Shown here: positions 43,298 through 51,297 of the stretch, piece after piece
Layout of the letters: every line of letters begins with the position of its first letter
Position numbering within the stretch: position 1 is the first letter of the stretch
Source: JAHQVI01 sp963749875
GTDB lineage: Bacteria > Pseudomonadota > Alphaproteobacteria > Rhizobiales > Rhodomicrobiaceae
Reading direction: 5' to 3'
NCBI GenBank assembly: GCA_963749875.1
Contig: CAVVOX010000008.1
Span: forward strand, 1 to 64,000
DNA: 64,000 nucleotides
Notes under the pieces: generated by a model
The model's database searches: none
Told to the model about the DNA's origin: nothing
Seen by the model: only the letters and a program-made list of their open reading frames with translations
Made by a program: the position numbers and the translations under genes

Positions 43298-44319
43298 GGA
43301 GCACATTTTCCGTTGCACCGCCGGCGCTGACGATCAGCGGCCTCAGCGTTGCGGTCATCCTTCTGACCCTCTTTACCATCACGGTCGGCCCCTATCCGCT
43401 GTCGGTCGGGCAAATTCTGGAAGCGCTCTGGCGATCGGCGACCGGCTTGGGTGACGCGCCTGCCGGACAGATCGACACGGTGCTGTTCCAGGTTCGCATC
43501 CCCCGCGTCACGGCAGCCCTGCTCGTGGGCGCGGCATTGGCGGCAGCCGGCACCGTCTATCAGGGCCTTTTCCGCAATCCGCTCGTTTCGCCCGACATCC
43601 TCGGCGTCTCGACCGGCGCGGGACTGGGCGCAGCGACGGGCATTCTCCTGTCATTGCCGGTCATCGCCATTCAGGGGCTCGCTTTCGCCGGGGGTCTCAT
43701 CACGGTTGCGCTCGTCTACAGCGTGGCGACGGCCGTGCGGGGGCATGAGCCGACGCTGGTGCTTGTCCTGGCAGGGGTGGTGCTGGGCGCGCTGGCGGGG
43801 GCGTGCATTTCCCTCGTCAAAATCCTCGCCGACCCTTATGACCAGCTTCCGGCCATCACCTTCTGGCTGCTCGGCTCGCTGGCCGGCGTCAATCCGAAGG
43901 ACGTGTGGTCGGCGCTGCCGCTCGTCGGCCTCGGCCTCGTTCCGCTGGTGCTCTTGCGCTGGCGGATGAACCTCATGGCCCTCGGCGATGAGGAGGCCTC
44001 GGCGCTCGGCGTCGATCCGCGCCGGCTTCGCATCCTCTTCGTTGCGGCGGCGACGCTGATCACGGCGAGCGTCGTCGCCATTTCCGGTGTGATCGGCTGG
44101 GTCGGGCTGGTTATGCCGCACATTGCCCGGCTGATCGTCGGCCCGAATTTCGACCGGCTGCTGCCGACCGCCATGCTACTCGGCGCCGGCTATCTGCTCA
44201 TCGTCGATACGCTTGCGCGCACCATGGCCACGACCGAGACGCCGCTCGGCATTCTGACGGCCTTCCTCGGCGCGCCGGTCTTTCTCTGGCTGCTGGCGAG
44301 CGGACGGAGGGGCTGGTGA
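43276..44319 (+). CDS. FecCD/BtuC-type ABC permease, candidate MolB
   Basis: The 347-residue product has ten hydrophobic segments. Typical FecCD features are RIPRVTAALLVGAALAAAGT, YQGLFRNPLVSPDILGVSTG, LGDEEASALGVDPRRLRILF and VMPHIARLIVGPNFDRLLPT. The start at 43276 overlaps the binding-protein gene; a TTG near 43294 would reduce the overlap. It forms a dimeric channel with the next ATPase. The substrate is inferred to be molybdate or tungstate from the context only; iron-siderophore or cobalamin transport cannot be excluded. Confidence 0.85.
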   Translation: MGKRTALRSTFSVAPPALTISGLSVAVILLTLFTITVGPYPLSVGQILEALWRSATGLGDAPAGQIDTVLFQVRIPRVTAALLVGAALAAAGTVYQGLFRNPLVSPDILGVSTGAGLGAATGILLSLPVIAIQGLAFAGGLITVALVYSVATAVRGHEPTLVLVLAGVVLGALAGACISLVKILADPYDQLPAITFWLLGSLAGVNPKDVWSALPLVGLGLVPLVLLRWRMNLMALGDEEASALGVDPRRLRILFVAAATLITASVVAISGVIGWVGLVMPHIARLIVGPNFDRLLPTAMLLGAGYLLIVDTLARTMATTETPLGILTAFLGAPVFLWLLASGRRGW

Positions 44320-45095
44320 CGACGCTCGCCGCAGAAAATCTTGGCTTCGGCTATGTCCGCTTTCCCGTGGGGCACAGCGTCGATCTGCGCGTCGAGCCGG
44401 GCGAGGTCTATTGCCTGCTCGGCCCGAATGGCTGCGGCAAGACGACCCTTTTCAAGACGCTGCTCGGCCTGATCCCGCGGCAGGATGGCCGCATCGAGCT
44501 GGACGGCGAGGACATCGGCGACCTCAATCGCAAGACGATCGCGCAGCGCGTCGCCTATGTGCCGCAGGCGCATACGGCCGTCTTTCCCTATACGGTGCGG
44601 GACATGGTGCTGATGGGCCGGACCGTTCATCGCGGCGTGTTTTCCGCGCCCGGCGCGCAGGACCATGAACGAACCGCGGCGGCGCTGGAGCAGATGGGGA
44701 TTGGCGCGCTGGCGGACCGTGACTATACGCGGATCTCCGGCGGGCAGCGCCAGCTCGCCCTGATCGCCAGAGCGCTCGCGCAGGATGCCCAACTGGTCGT
44801 CATGGACGAGCCGACCGCCAGTCTCGATTTCGGCAATCAGGTGCTGGTTCTCAAGCAGGTGCGCAAGCTGGCCGCGTCCGGACTCGGGATCGTGCTCTCG
44901 ACCCACAATCCCGACCATGCGCTCGCCTGCGCCACCCGCGTGCATCTTCTGGCCGACGGAACCACCCAGGCCGCGGGCCCTCCGGGGGATGTGCTGACGC
45001 CGGAGATCCTGTCGCGGACCTATGGCGTGCCCGTTGCCGTCGAGCAACTCCGGGACGGGCACCGGGTATGCGTCCCGGTCGATCTGCTGGATTGA
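44316..45095 (+). CDS. FecE/BtuD-type ABC ATPase, candidate MolC
   Basis: The GTG at 44316 overlaps the permease stop by four bases. The 259-residue product has Walker A GPNGCGKTTLF, Q-loop YVPQAHTAVFPYTVRDMVLM, signature ISGGQRQLALIARAL, Walker B LVVMDEPTASLDFGNQ and switch STHNPDHALACATRV. PQAHTAVFPYTV is common in MolC/HI1470-type ATPases as far as I recall. It completes a binding protein-permease-ATPase operon and is followed by a large palindromic repeat. Confidence 0.87.
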   Translation: MTTLAAENLGFGYVRFPVGHSVDLRVEPGEVYCLLGPNGCGKTTLFKTLLGLIPRQDGRIELDGEDIGDLNRKTIAQRVAYVPQAHTAVFPYTVRDMVLMGRTVHRGVFSAPGAQDHERTAAALEQMGIGALADRDYTRISGGQRQLALIARALAQDAQLVVMDEPTASLDFGNQVLVLKQVRKLAASGLGIVLSTHNPDHALACATRVHLLADGTTQAAGPPGDVLTPEILSRTYGVPVAVEQLRDGHRVCVPVDLLD

Positions 45096-45116
45096 GCTCA
45101 GAAAGCGAGACGACTG

Positions 45117-45216
45117 TCATTCCCACAAGGCTCGCCCCGCGGAGGCAGGGAGCGGGAATCCAGTAACCCAATGATTCTCTTCGGAATACTGGAACCCCGC
45201 CTGCGCGGGGATGACG
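45117..45216. repeat. paired palindromic repeat after the ABC operon
   Basis: GTCATTCCCAC at the left and GGGGATGACG at the right frame two hairpins: CGCCCCGCGGAGGCAGGGAGCG and CCCCGCCTGCGCGGGG, with TCCAGTA/TACTGGA inside. This matches the widespread repeat type TCATTCCCGC...GCGGGAATCCAG. It lies between the convergent ATPase and Mop genes and may end transcription from both sides. Confidence 0.65.
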
Positions 45217-45270
45217 AGGCAGAAACGCTCCGAAAAACGCCAACCGTCCTCCGAACTGGCGCGGGACGCA

Positions 45271-45480
45271 CTACTCGACGCCGAGGATCACTTCGCTCGC
45301 CTTGATGATGATGGTGACGTCCTTGCCGGCTGCCAGGCCGAGCCGTTCCGCCGAGTTGACGGTAATCATGGAGGTAATCGTATTGCCGCCGCCGATATCG
45401 ACCTGAACCTCGGCCGCGACGGCGCCTTTTGCAACGTTCGTGACCTTACCCTTCAGCGTGTTGCGTGCACTGAGCTGCAT
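45271..45480 (-). CDS. molybdopterin-binding Mop/molbindin protein (single TOBE domain)
   Basis: The ATG at 45480 (MQLSARNTLKGKVTNVAKGA) follows GGAGAATG and gives 69 residues with the complete Mop signature: NTLKGKV, AEVQVDIGGGNTITSMIT, ERLGLAAGKDVTIIIKASEV. Mop proteins assemble as hexamers that store molybdate or tungstate in the cytoplasm. It is the gene after the HTH-PBP regulator on the same strand, 116 bases away. It fits the Mo/W section. Confidence 0.92.
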   Translation of the reverse strand: MQLSARNTLKGKVTNVAKGAVAAEVQVDIGGGNTITSMITVNSAERLGLAAGKDVTIIIKASEVILGVE

Positions 45481-45596
45481 GTCATTCTCCTTTGTTGTGA
45501 GCTCTTCGTTCGCCCTCTGATAGAGCAATTCATCGCCACACGCTAACTTGGTCTCAGGAAACCGGGATTTCGATGCCAGAGCGTCGTGTCGCGGGG

Positions 45597-46472
45597 TTAT
45601 GAACCGACGAAGCGCACCTTGGCGAATTCTGAAACGTCATAGCCCGCGAGTTCCCCGGCGCGGGCGCGGAAGTGTTTGGAGCGGCAGAAATCGAGAAAGG
45701 CCTGCATGGGCGGCAGGAACCAGGCGCGGCGGTCGACCAGCAGGTCGAAGCGCTCCCCGGTGAGCGGCACGAAAGGCAGCCTGTATTGTGCGGCGAGCGA
45801 GGCGAGTCCGAAGGCGGCCTCCGCCTTGCCTTCGAGGACGGAAAGCGCCGCGTCGGCTTCGGTGCGCGCCGGCGCCGTCATCTCCAGATCGTCCGCGCCG
45901 AGCCCGGCGCGCTCCAGGAGATGGGCAAACAACGTCTGAGCGCCGGACTCCGCTTGCCGCGGCGCCACCCGGCGGCCCTTGAGGTCGGCGACGGCTTTGA
46001 TCACGCCTTTCAGCCTCTCCCCGACGATCAGCCCGCGTTGCCGTTTCGCCCAGCCGACAAGGACGACCGGCATGGCTGCGAACTTTTCCGCGATCAGCCA
46101 TTCATTCCAGCTTTCGCTCGCCTGATCGTAGAGATGGAGGCCGGTCGCCACGCCCTCGCGGCCCGCGAAGCGCATCAAGCCGTCCGTGCTGCCGTCGAAA
46201 TAGGTGGCGATGCCGCATCGCGATTCGCGCAGCGCCCAGTCGAGCAAAGGATCGTGACTGCCGAGAAAGACATTGGGCAGCGGCTTGGCGGTGAAGCGTT
46301 CGACGCCGGAGGAGCGTTCCGCGATCCAGGCCTCGACGGCCTCGCGCGGGAACAGCAGCTTGCCCATGGCCTTGGAGCACGGCACCTCGCCGGAAGCCGC
46401 CAGGTCATAGACCTTGCGCTCCTTGATGCGCAGCAATTCGGCGAGTTCCTTCGTGGTCAGATACTCTGCCAT
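45597..46472 (-). CDS. excisionase-type HTH fused to a periplasmic-binding-protein-like domain
   Basis: The ATG at 46472 (MAEYLTTKELAELLRIKERK) gives 291 residues; the longer frame from 46538 has an unlikely start. Residues 1-60 form an excisionase/MerR-type helix-turn-helix (VYDLAASGEVPCSKAMGKLL and PREAVEAWI). The rest is a PBP-like domain without a signal peptide (VFLGSHDPLLDWALRES, FDGSTDGLMRFAGREG, NEWLIAEKFAAMPVVLVGWA, AFGLASLAAQYRLPFVPL). Such fusions are regulators that bind a small ligand, and in this setting molybdate or tungstate is likely. It adjoins Mop and probably controls nearby uptake genes. Confidence 0.85.
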   Translation of the reverse strand: MAEYLTTKELAELLRIKERKVYDLAASGEVPCSKAMGKLLFPREAVEAWIAERSSGVERFTAKPLPNVFLGSHDPLLDWALRESRCGIATYFDGSTDGLMRFAGREGVATGLHLYDQASESWNEWLIAEKFAAMPVVLVGWAKRQRGLIVGERLKGVIKAVADLKGRRVAPRQAESGAQTLFAHLLERAGLGADDLEMTAPARTEADAALSVLEGKAEAAFGLASLAAQYRLPFVPLTGERFDLLVDRRAWFLPPMQAFLDFCRSKHFRARAGELAGYDVSEFAKVRFVGS

Positions 46473-46568
46473 ATCCCCTGATCGGCATGATGGTGACGGA
46501 ATCATGCACAACCTTGCAAAATTTCCGTGCCATCGCAAGCAGGCCGAGCGTCCTCGGCCTGAAGTCCG

Positions 46569-48011
46569 TCAGGAAACGCGCATCACGCCCATCATGCCGG
46601 CCGCCTGATGTTCGAGAATATGGCAGTGGAACATCCAGTCGCCGGGATTGTCCGCGACAAACGCAATGTCCACCTCCTCGCGCGGCGCCATCAGCACGGT
46701 GTCCTGCCATTCGCGATGCTGCGTCGGCGCGCCATTGCGCGAGATCACGCGGAAGGAATGGCCGTGCAGATGGATCGGATGATGCCAGGCGGTGGCGTTG
46801 GTCATGGCGAGGATGCAGCTTTCGCCGCGGGCCAGCGTCAGCAGCGGTTCCATCACATGGCCCTCGGCGGCGACGCCATTGATGAACCACATCTTGCCGG
46901 AGCGCATCATATCGCGCATGTCCCGCATCATGCGTGGCCCCATTCCGCGCATCATCATGCCGCCCATCATGCCGCCATTGAACACGACCTCGTGGCGCTT
47001 CGCCTTGGCGATGTCCGGCTCCGCCAGCGGATTGGCCGGCAAGGCGATCGGCGTGTCCGGAACGCGGTCTCTGAGCGGCGTGTCGCCATAGACAAGCTCG
47101 GTCAGCCGGTACTCGCCGCCCTCATAGAACCGATCGATGACCTCCATGCGGCTGCCGGGTTCGCCCGTCATGTCGATGATCAGGTCGCAGCGCATGGCCG
47201 GGCCGAGCACGATGAAGCCGCCTTGCGGTGTGTGCGGCGTCACCGGCTGGCCGTCGAACGCGATGACGATCGGCTCGTGAGCGGCGAAATCGAGGCCGAA
47301 AATCCGTGCATTGGCGGCATTGATCAGGCGCAGGCGAATCCGCTCGCCCTTGCGGACGGGGAAGGTCTCCGGCACTTGGCCGTTGATCGTCACCGAATTG
47401 CCGATCCGGCCATTGTGGCTCATATCGCGCAGATTGCCGAAATCATCCGAAATCGCGGCGGACGGCTCCAGCCGCCAGTCGTCGAGCACCCAGGTGATGT
47501 CCCGATCGACCTGAACCGGCTCGTGCTCCTCGATAATGAGCGGGCCGTAGAGACCGCGCCCGACCTGCTCGAAGCTGCGTTGATGCGGGTGGTACCAGAA
47601 GGTTCCGGCATCGACGGCGTCGAACTCGTAGACGAAGCGCTCACCCGCGCCGATCGGCTTCTGCGTCAGATGCGGGATGCCGTCCATCCTGTTCGGCAGG
47701 CGGATGCCGTGGCAGTGGACCGTCGTCTCTTCCGCGAGCCCATTCTCGACCGTCAGCCGCAGGCGCTCGCCCTGCTTCACGCGGATTTCCGGACCGGGGA
47801 CGCTGCCATTGTAGCACCAGACCGGCGTCTGACCGTACTCCTCCGGCACGAGCTGGACCTCGTCCGGCCCGCAGCGCAGGTTGAATTCCCGCACCGCCGC
47901 TTTGGCCGCCGGGGCGAGCCGCATCGAAAGAAGGGCGCCCGCGCCGGCCGCCGCCGAACCAGCGAGAAAGCCGCGGCGCGTCAGCGCTGATAGGACTTTG
48001 TGAACCATCAT
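46569..48011 (-). CDS. Tat-exported multicopper oxidase
   Basis: The ATG at 48011 has AGGA five bases upstream; an ATG at 48017 is equivalent. The twin-arginine signal is LTRRGFLAGSAAAGAGALLS. Copper motifs are TVHCHGIRLPN, FWYHPHQRS, HHPIHLHGHSFRVIS and MFHCHILEHQAAGMMGVM, all four in order. A Met-rich insert with GGMMGGMMMRGMGPRMMRDM, like that of the CueO type, suggests cuprous oxidase activity and copper tolerance in the periplasm. It lies between the HTH-PBP gene and a hydrolase, with no copper-resistance partners in view. Confidence 0.9.
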   Translation of the reverse strand: MMVHKVLSALTRRGFLAGSAAAGAGALLSMRLAPAAKAAVREFNLRCGPDEVQLVPEEYGQTPVWCYNGSVPGPEIRVKQGERLRLTVENGLAEETTVHCHGIRLPNRMDGIPHLTQKPIGAGERFVYEFDAVDAGTFWYHPHQRSFEQVGRGLYGPLIIEEHEPVQVDRDITWVLDDWRLEPSAAISDDFGNLRDMSHNGRIGNSVTINGQVPETFPVRKGERIRLRLINAANARIFGLDFAAHEPIVIAFDGQPVTPHTPQGGFIVLGPAMRCDLIIDMTGEPGSRMEVIDRFYEGGEYRLTELVYGDTPLRDRVPDTPIALPANPLAEPDIAKAKRHEVVFNGGMMGGMMMRGMGPRMMRDMRDMMRSGKMWFINGVAAEGHVMEPLLTLARGESCILAMTNATAWHHPIHLHGHSFRVISRNGAPTQHREWQDTVLMAPREEVDIAFVADNPGDWMFHCHILEHQAAGMMGVMRVS

Positions 48012-48197
48012 TGTCATCCTGGAGTAAAGGCCGCCCGCGATCCGTCCTGGCAGCGGGCCTTCAATCGCGCAGCGCGTCAGGAAGCAGACCACGACCGGGA
48101 CAATCCGCACGACCATGACAAGACGCGCTAAACTCACAACTCATAAACTAGCTCAAATAAACGGGTGTCCGCACTTTGAGCAGCAGGAGATGTGCCG

Positions 48198-49181
48198 TCA
48201 GCTGGCGCTTGTGTGAACGTGAGCGTCAATAAGGCGTGCCAGTTCGATCGGGTGCGTGGCCGGCAAGAAGTGGCTGCCACCCGATATGGTTTCGAGACGA
48301 GCATGCGGAATATTCTCCGTAAGAAGCTCAGCTATGCGCATCATCGCCGGGTGCCCATTGCCCCCACGAACAACCAAGGTGCGTGCAGAGATCGTCTGAT
48401 AGCTGGAAAGTGGCGGCTCGAACGGGGTGCCCGACGACCAGTCACGAATGTTGCTCGGTGTCGTCTTTACGACATACTCGCGCACCTTCGGAGGGAACGA
48501 CGCAAAGGTTCCCGCGCCGGCGTAGAAATCGATGACGTTCCGGGCGGCGTCAGGATTCCCGGCCTCGAATTCTGCGAAGTAGACTTGCATCATTGCGCCA
48601 AAGATTCCGTAGAGCTGGAGTTCACCCGCCGACCTCAAGATGCCGAGCGGATTGGCTTCCACGAGAGTTAGGCTCGCTGGCTTACTCCTGCCTTGAATTG
48701 CGTGTGCGAGCGCGGCCAGGCCGCCAAAGGAATGTGCCACCACATGAGTGGGCTGGCCAATTCGATCGAGTATGAGATCGATGATCTCCGTCTGCTGCTG
48801 CATCGTGGCGTTGCCCAATGGGCGGCGCTCCGATGTCGCTCCGTAGCCCAGAAGACTGGTTGTCACCAACCGGTACCGTGAGGGGAGACTGTCTGTTACA
48901 CCCTTCCATCCGGAGCCGGTCCCGAAACTACCGGGCAGCAGCAAGAGCGCGTGCCCTTCACCCCACTCAGAAAATTCCACATCTACCGGAAAATTTAGCA
49001 TTCTGCCCGCCTCGGACGCTACGAACTGCAGACAAACTATAAGCCTAGGTGCAACCGTGCGGAAGGTCAAAGTCGGGTCAAACTTTACCGTTTCCTTTGC
49101 GAACATTTGTACCAATTGCGACATGAAGGTACGTGTCCGCTTTGGTGGTGCCGCTACGTACGAGGCGATGTAAGCGTCCAT
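48198..49181 (-). CDS. alpha/beta hydrolase
   Basis: The product of up to 327 residues has the hydrolase fold: oxyanion strand ALLLLPGSFGTGSGWKGV, nucleophile elbow VVAHSFGGLAALAHAI (Ser in HSFGG), acid-bearing region TLVVRGGNGHPAMM and the catalytic His in ISGGSHFLPATHP. The N-terminal 60 residues are unusual; an internal ATG before LNFPVDVEFSEWGEGH may be the real start. The substrate is unknown. Composition is less GC-rich than the neighbours, and a truncated tRNA follows directly, so the segment may have been acquired. Confidence 0.82.
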   Translation of the reverse strand: MDAYIASYVAAPPKRTRTFMSQLVQMFAKETVKFDPTLTFRTVAPRLIVCLQFVASEAGRMLNFPVDVEFSEWGEGHALLLLPGSFGTGSGWKGVTDSLPSRYRLVTTSLLGYGATSERRPLGNATMQQQTEIIDLILDRIGQPTHVVAHSFGGLAALAHAIQGRSKPASLTLVEANPLGILRSAGELQLYGIFGAMMQVYFAEFEAGNPDAARNVIDFYAGAGTFASFPPKVREYVVKTTPSNIRDWSSGTPFEPPLSSYQTISARTLVVRGGNGHPAMMRIAELLTENIPHARLETISGGSHFLPATHPIELARLIDAHVHTSAS

Positions 49182-49259
49182 TGCAGACCAGAATGCGCGC
49201 TCGTTTTCTTTGAAAAATCAGCCTCAAATCGGTACTATGAAGCTGCGGAAAGGCATTTT

Positions 49260-49302
49260 CTCCCCGTAGCTCAGCAGGATAGAGCGTAGGATTCCTAATC
49301 AG
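49260..49302 (+). pseudogene. 5' fragment of a tRNA-Arg(CCT)
   Basis: CTCCCCGTAGCTCAGCAGGA is the 5' acceptor strand and D arm of a tRNA, followed by AGAGCG, a TAGGA stem and the TTCCTAA loop (anticodon CCT). After that the tRNA sequence stops and a palindromic repeat begins. No T arm, acceptor partner or CCA is present, so the fragment cannot work. Confidence 0.7.
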
Positions 49303-49380
49303 AAGCGCCGCTCTAACTGTTCGTTTTGGCATCGGATTTACCCGAAAAGTGGATGCCACTTTTCGGTCCGATGCTCTAAC
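49301..49380. repeat. palindromic repeat family B, copy 1
   Basis: GGCATCGGATTTACCCGAAA and AGTGGATGCCACTTTTCGG form a hairpin centred on GTGGATGCCAC, ending CCGATGCTCTAAC. An inverted copy lies at 58445-58550. It joins directly to the tRNA-Arg fragment and reaches the moeA stop at 49376. The pattern is a common Hyphomicrobiales intergenic repeat. Confidence 0.7.
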
Positions 49381-50665
49381 AGATGCCGAACTGCGAGAAC
49401 GGCAGAAAGGCGAGCGGATCGCCGGTCTCGATGCGCTCGATCTCTTCCGGCACCTCGATCAGCCCACTTGCGGCCTGCAATCCGGCGATCAGGCCGGAGC
49501 CATCGCGTTCGAACTTCTGCAACACCGTTCTGCCGTCCGCCGTCTCCAGCCAGCCCCGGTAGAATTCGCGCCGGTCCTGTTTCTTGCGCGGTATGCTGAA
49601 GCCCGCCGGCAGAAAGATCTTCTCCGGCTCGCGCCATGCCGCGCCGCCAAGCCGCAGGAGCGAGGGGTAAACATAGAGCAGCCAGCAGACGAACACGGCG
49701 ACCGGATTGCCCGGCAGACCGAAGACCGGCGTTCCGCGGATCTGTCCCATCATCATCGGCCGGCCCGGCTTGATCGCCAATTGCCAGAGATGACAGGTGC
49801 CAAGCTTTTCCAGCGTCTCGCGCAGATGGTCTTCCTCGCCCTTCGACGCCCCGCCGGAGGTGATGATCACGTCAAATCGGCTCGCCGCGTCGGAGAGCGC
49901 ATCTTCGACCGTGTCGGGCCGATCCGCGAGAATGCCGAGCGGCAGGGCGTCCACGGGCAGAGATTGCGCCAGGCCGGTCAGCAGCGGCTGATTGGCGTCA
50001 TAGACCGCCCCCACGGGCAGAGCCCCGCCGTCCGCTGCGCGCAATTCGTCGCCCGTGGAAATGATGCACAGCTTCAGCCGGCTATAGACGGGAATGCTTC
50101 CCAGCCCCGCCGAGGCCAGACGCGCCAGATCCTGCGGGCGGAGAAGGCTGCCGGCGGTGAGAAGCGTTTCCCCCTCCCGGACATCCTCGCCCGCGCGGCG
50201 GCGGTTGGCGCCGGCTTTCAGCTTCGGCGGAATGGTAACGAAGGCGGGTTCGCCCGAGCGGTCATGCTCGACCTCGCAATCCTCCTGCATCACGACGCAG
50301 TCCGCGCCCTGCGGAATCACGGCGCCGGTAAAGATGCGGGTTGCCGTGCCGGGTTCCTGCGTGGGAAGGCTCTTCTGGACGCCCGCCGTCAAACGGTTGC
50401 CGATCGGCAGCCGCGTTGGCGCATCCTCGCGCAAATCCTGGTGGCGCACAGCGAAGCCATCGACGGCGGCGTTGTCGTGAGCCGGGATCGGACGCGGCGC
50501 GACGCAATCGGCGGCAAGCACACGGCGCAGCCCCTGATCGACGGGAATGGAGACCGTCTCGACGACCGGGTGCAAGCGCTCTCGGAGGAGCGCAATCACC
50601 TCCTCGTGCCGCAGCCGGTCGCGGTCATGCACAAAGCAATCATCGACAAGTTTGCCGACGCTCAT
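49376..50665 (-). CDS. moeA: molybdopterin molybdenumtransferase MoeA
   Basis: The 429-residue product has the four MoeA domains: RVLAADCVAPRPIPAHDNAA and VDGFAVRHQDL, then ATRIFTGAVIPQGADCVVMQ, LKLCIISTGDELRAADGG, IITSGGASKGEEDHLRETLE and RGTPVFGLPGNPVAVFVC. It inserts molybdate or tungstate into adenylated molybdopterin. It overlaps the end of mobA by four bases. The last residues come right after a palindromic repeat. Confidence 0.95.
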   Translation of the reverse strand: MSVGKLVDDCFVHDRDRLRHEEVIALLRERLHPVVETVSIPVDQGLRRVLAADCVAPRPIPAHDNAAVDGFAVRHQDLREDAPTRLPIGNRLTAGVQKSLPTQEPGTATRIFTGAVIPQGADCVVMQEDCEVEHDRSGEPAFVTIPPKLKAGANRRRAGEDVREGETLLTAGSLLRPQDLARLASAGLGSIPVYSRLKLCIISTGDELRAADGGALPVGAVYDANQPLLTGLAQSLPVDALPLGILADRPDTVEDALSDAASRFDVIITSGGASKGEEDHLRETLEKLGTCHLWQLAIKPGRPMMMGQIRGTPVFGLPGNPVAVFVCWLLYVYPSLLRLGGAAWREPEKIFLPAGFSIPRKKQDRREFYRGWLETADGRTVLQKFERDGSGLIAGLQAASGLIEVPEEIERIETGDPLAFLPFSQFGIC

Positions 50666-51297
50666 CCTCTCGCCGCCTCCTGTTCGAGAAGCCGGTGCGC
50701 GGTGGCAAGGTCGTCAGGCGTGTTGATGTTGAAGAAGGCGGATGGATCTCCCGGTGGAAAATCCACGCGCCGCCAGGCCCGGCTCCTGACGAAGGCCATG
50801 ACCTTGAGATTGTCGGTTTCCCGCAGGAAGCCGTTCAGTGGCTCAAGACAGGAGACCGGCCACAGACCGAAGACAGGCTGCGGGGCGTCGTCGCTGAAGG
50901 CAATGGCGATTTCGTCCGGACGGGCCTCGATCTCTCCCGCGAGCCGGGCGACGAGATCCTCGGGGAAGAAAGGGCTGTCCACGGAGGCCGCCACGAGATG
51001 CGTGACCCGCGGCCGGTTCTCCTGCACCCAGCGTAGCGCCGCGACGATGCCCGCGAGCGGCCCCTGATAGTCCGTATTGAGGTCCGGGACCACGGCCAGG
51101 CCGAACTCTTCGAGCCGCTCGTCATAGCGGTTGACGTTGAGGATGACCCCGCCGGTCTGCCGGGCAAGACGCCGGGCGGCGCGGGCGATCAAGGGCTCGC
51201 CTTCGAAATCGAGCCAGAGCTTGTCCTTCTCGCCCATCCGCCGGGAAAGGCCGCCGGCGATGATCACGCCGAGAATTTTGACGCCGTCCGCAGTCAT
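50662..51297 (-). CDS. mobA: molybdenum cofactor guanylyltransferase
   Basis: The 211-residue nucleotidyltransferase starts with LGVIIAGGLSRRMGEKDKLW and has DLNTDYQGPLAGIVAALRWV, VAASVDSPFFPEDLV and PVFGLWPVSC. The closing FFNINTPDDLATAHRLL is typical of MobA. It attaches GMP to the cofactor to make the bis-MGD form used by formate dehydrogenases. The start overlaps the fdhD end by four bases, and its stop overlaps moeA, giving a coupled fdhD-mobA-moeA operon. Confidence 0.95.
   Translation of the reverse strand: MTADGVKILGVIIAGGLSRRMGEKDKLWLDFEGEPLIARAARRLARQTGGVILNVNRYDERLEEFGLAVVPDLNTDYQGPLAGIVAALRWVQENRPRVTHLVAASVDSPFFPEDLVARLAGEIEARPDEIAIAFSDDAPQPVFGLWPVSCLEPLNGFLRETDNLKVMAFVRSRAWRRVDFPPGDPSAFFNINTPDDLATAHRLLEQEAARG

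Noticed and set aside
41140..45216. Possible CRISPR array from the repeated hairpins
   Set aside because: The repeats are few, unequally spaced and palindromic intergenic elements; no regular spacers or cas genes are present.
46608..47990. 460-codon plus-strand frame
   Set aside because: Antisense of the multicopper oxidase, with no domain of its own.
49107..49289. 60-codon frame ending in VAQQDRA
   Set aside because: The ending is a typical false reading through the tRNA fragment.
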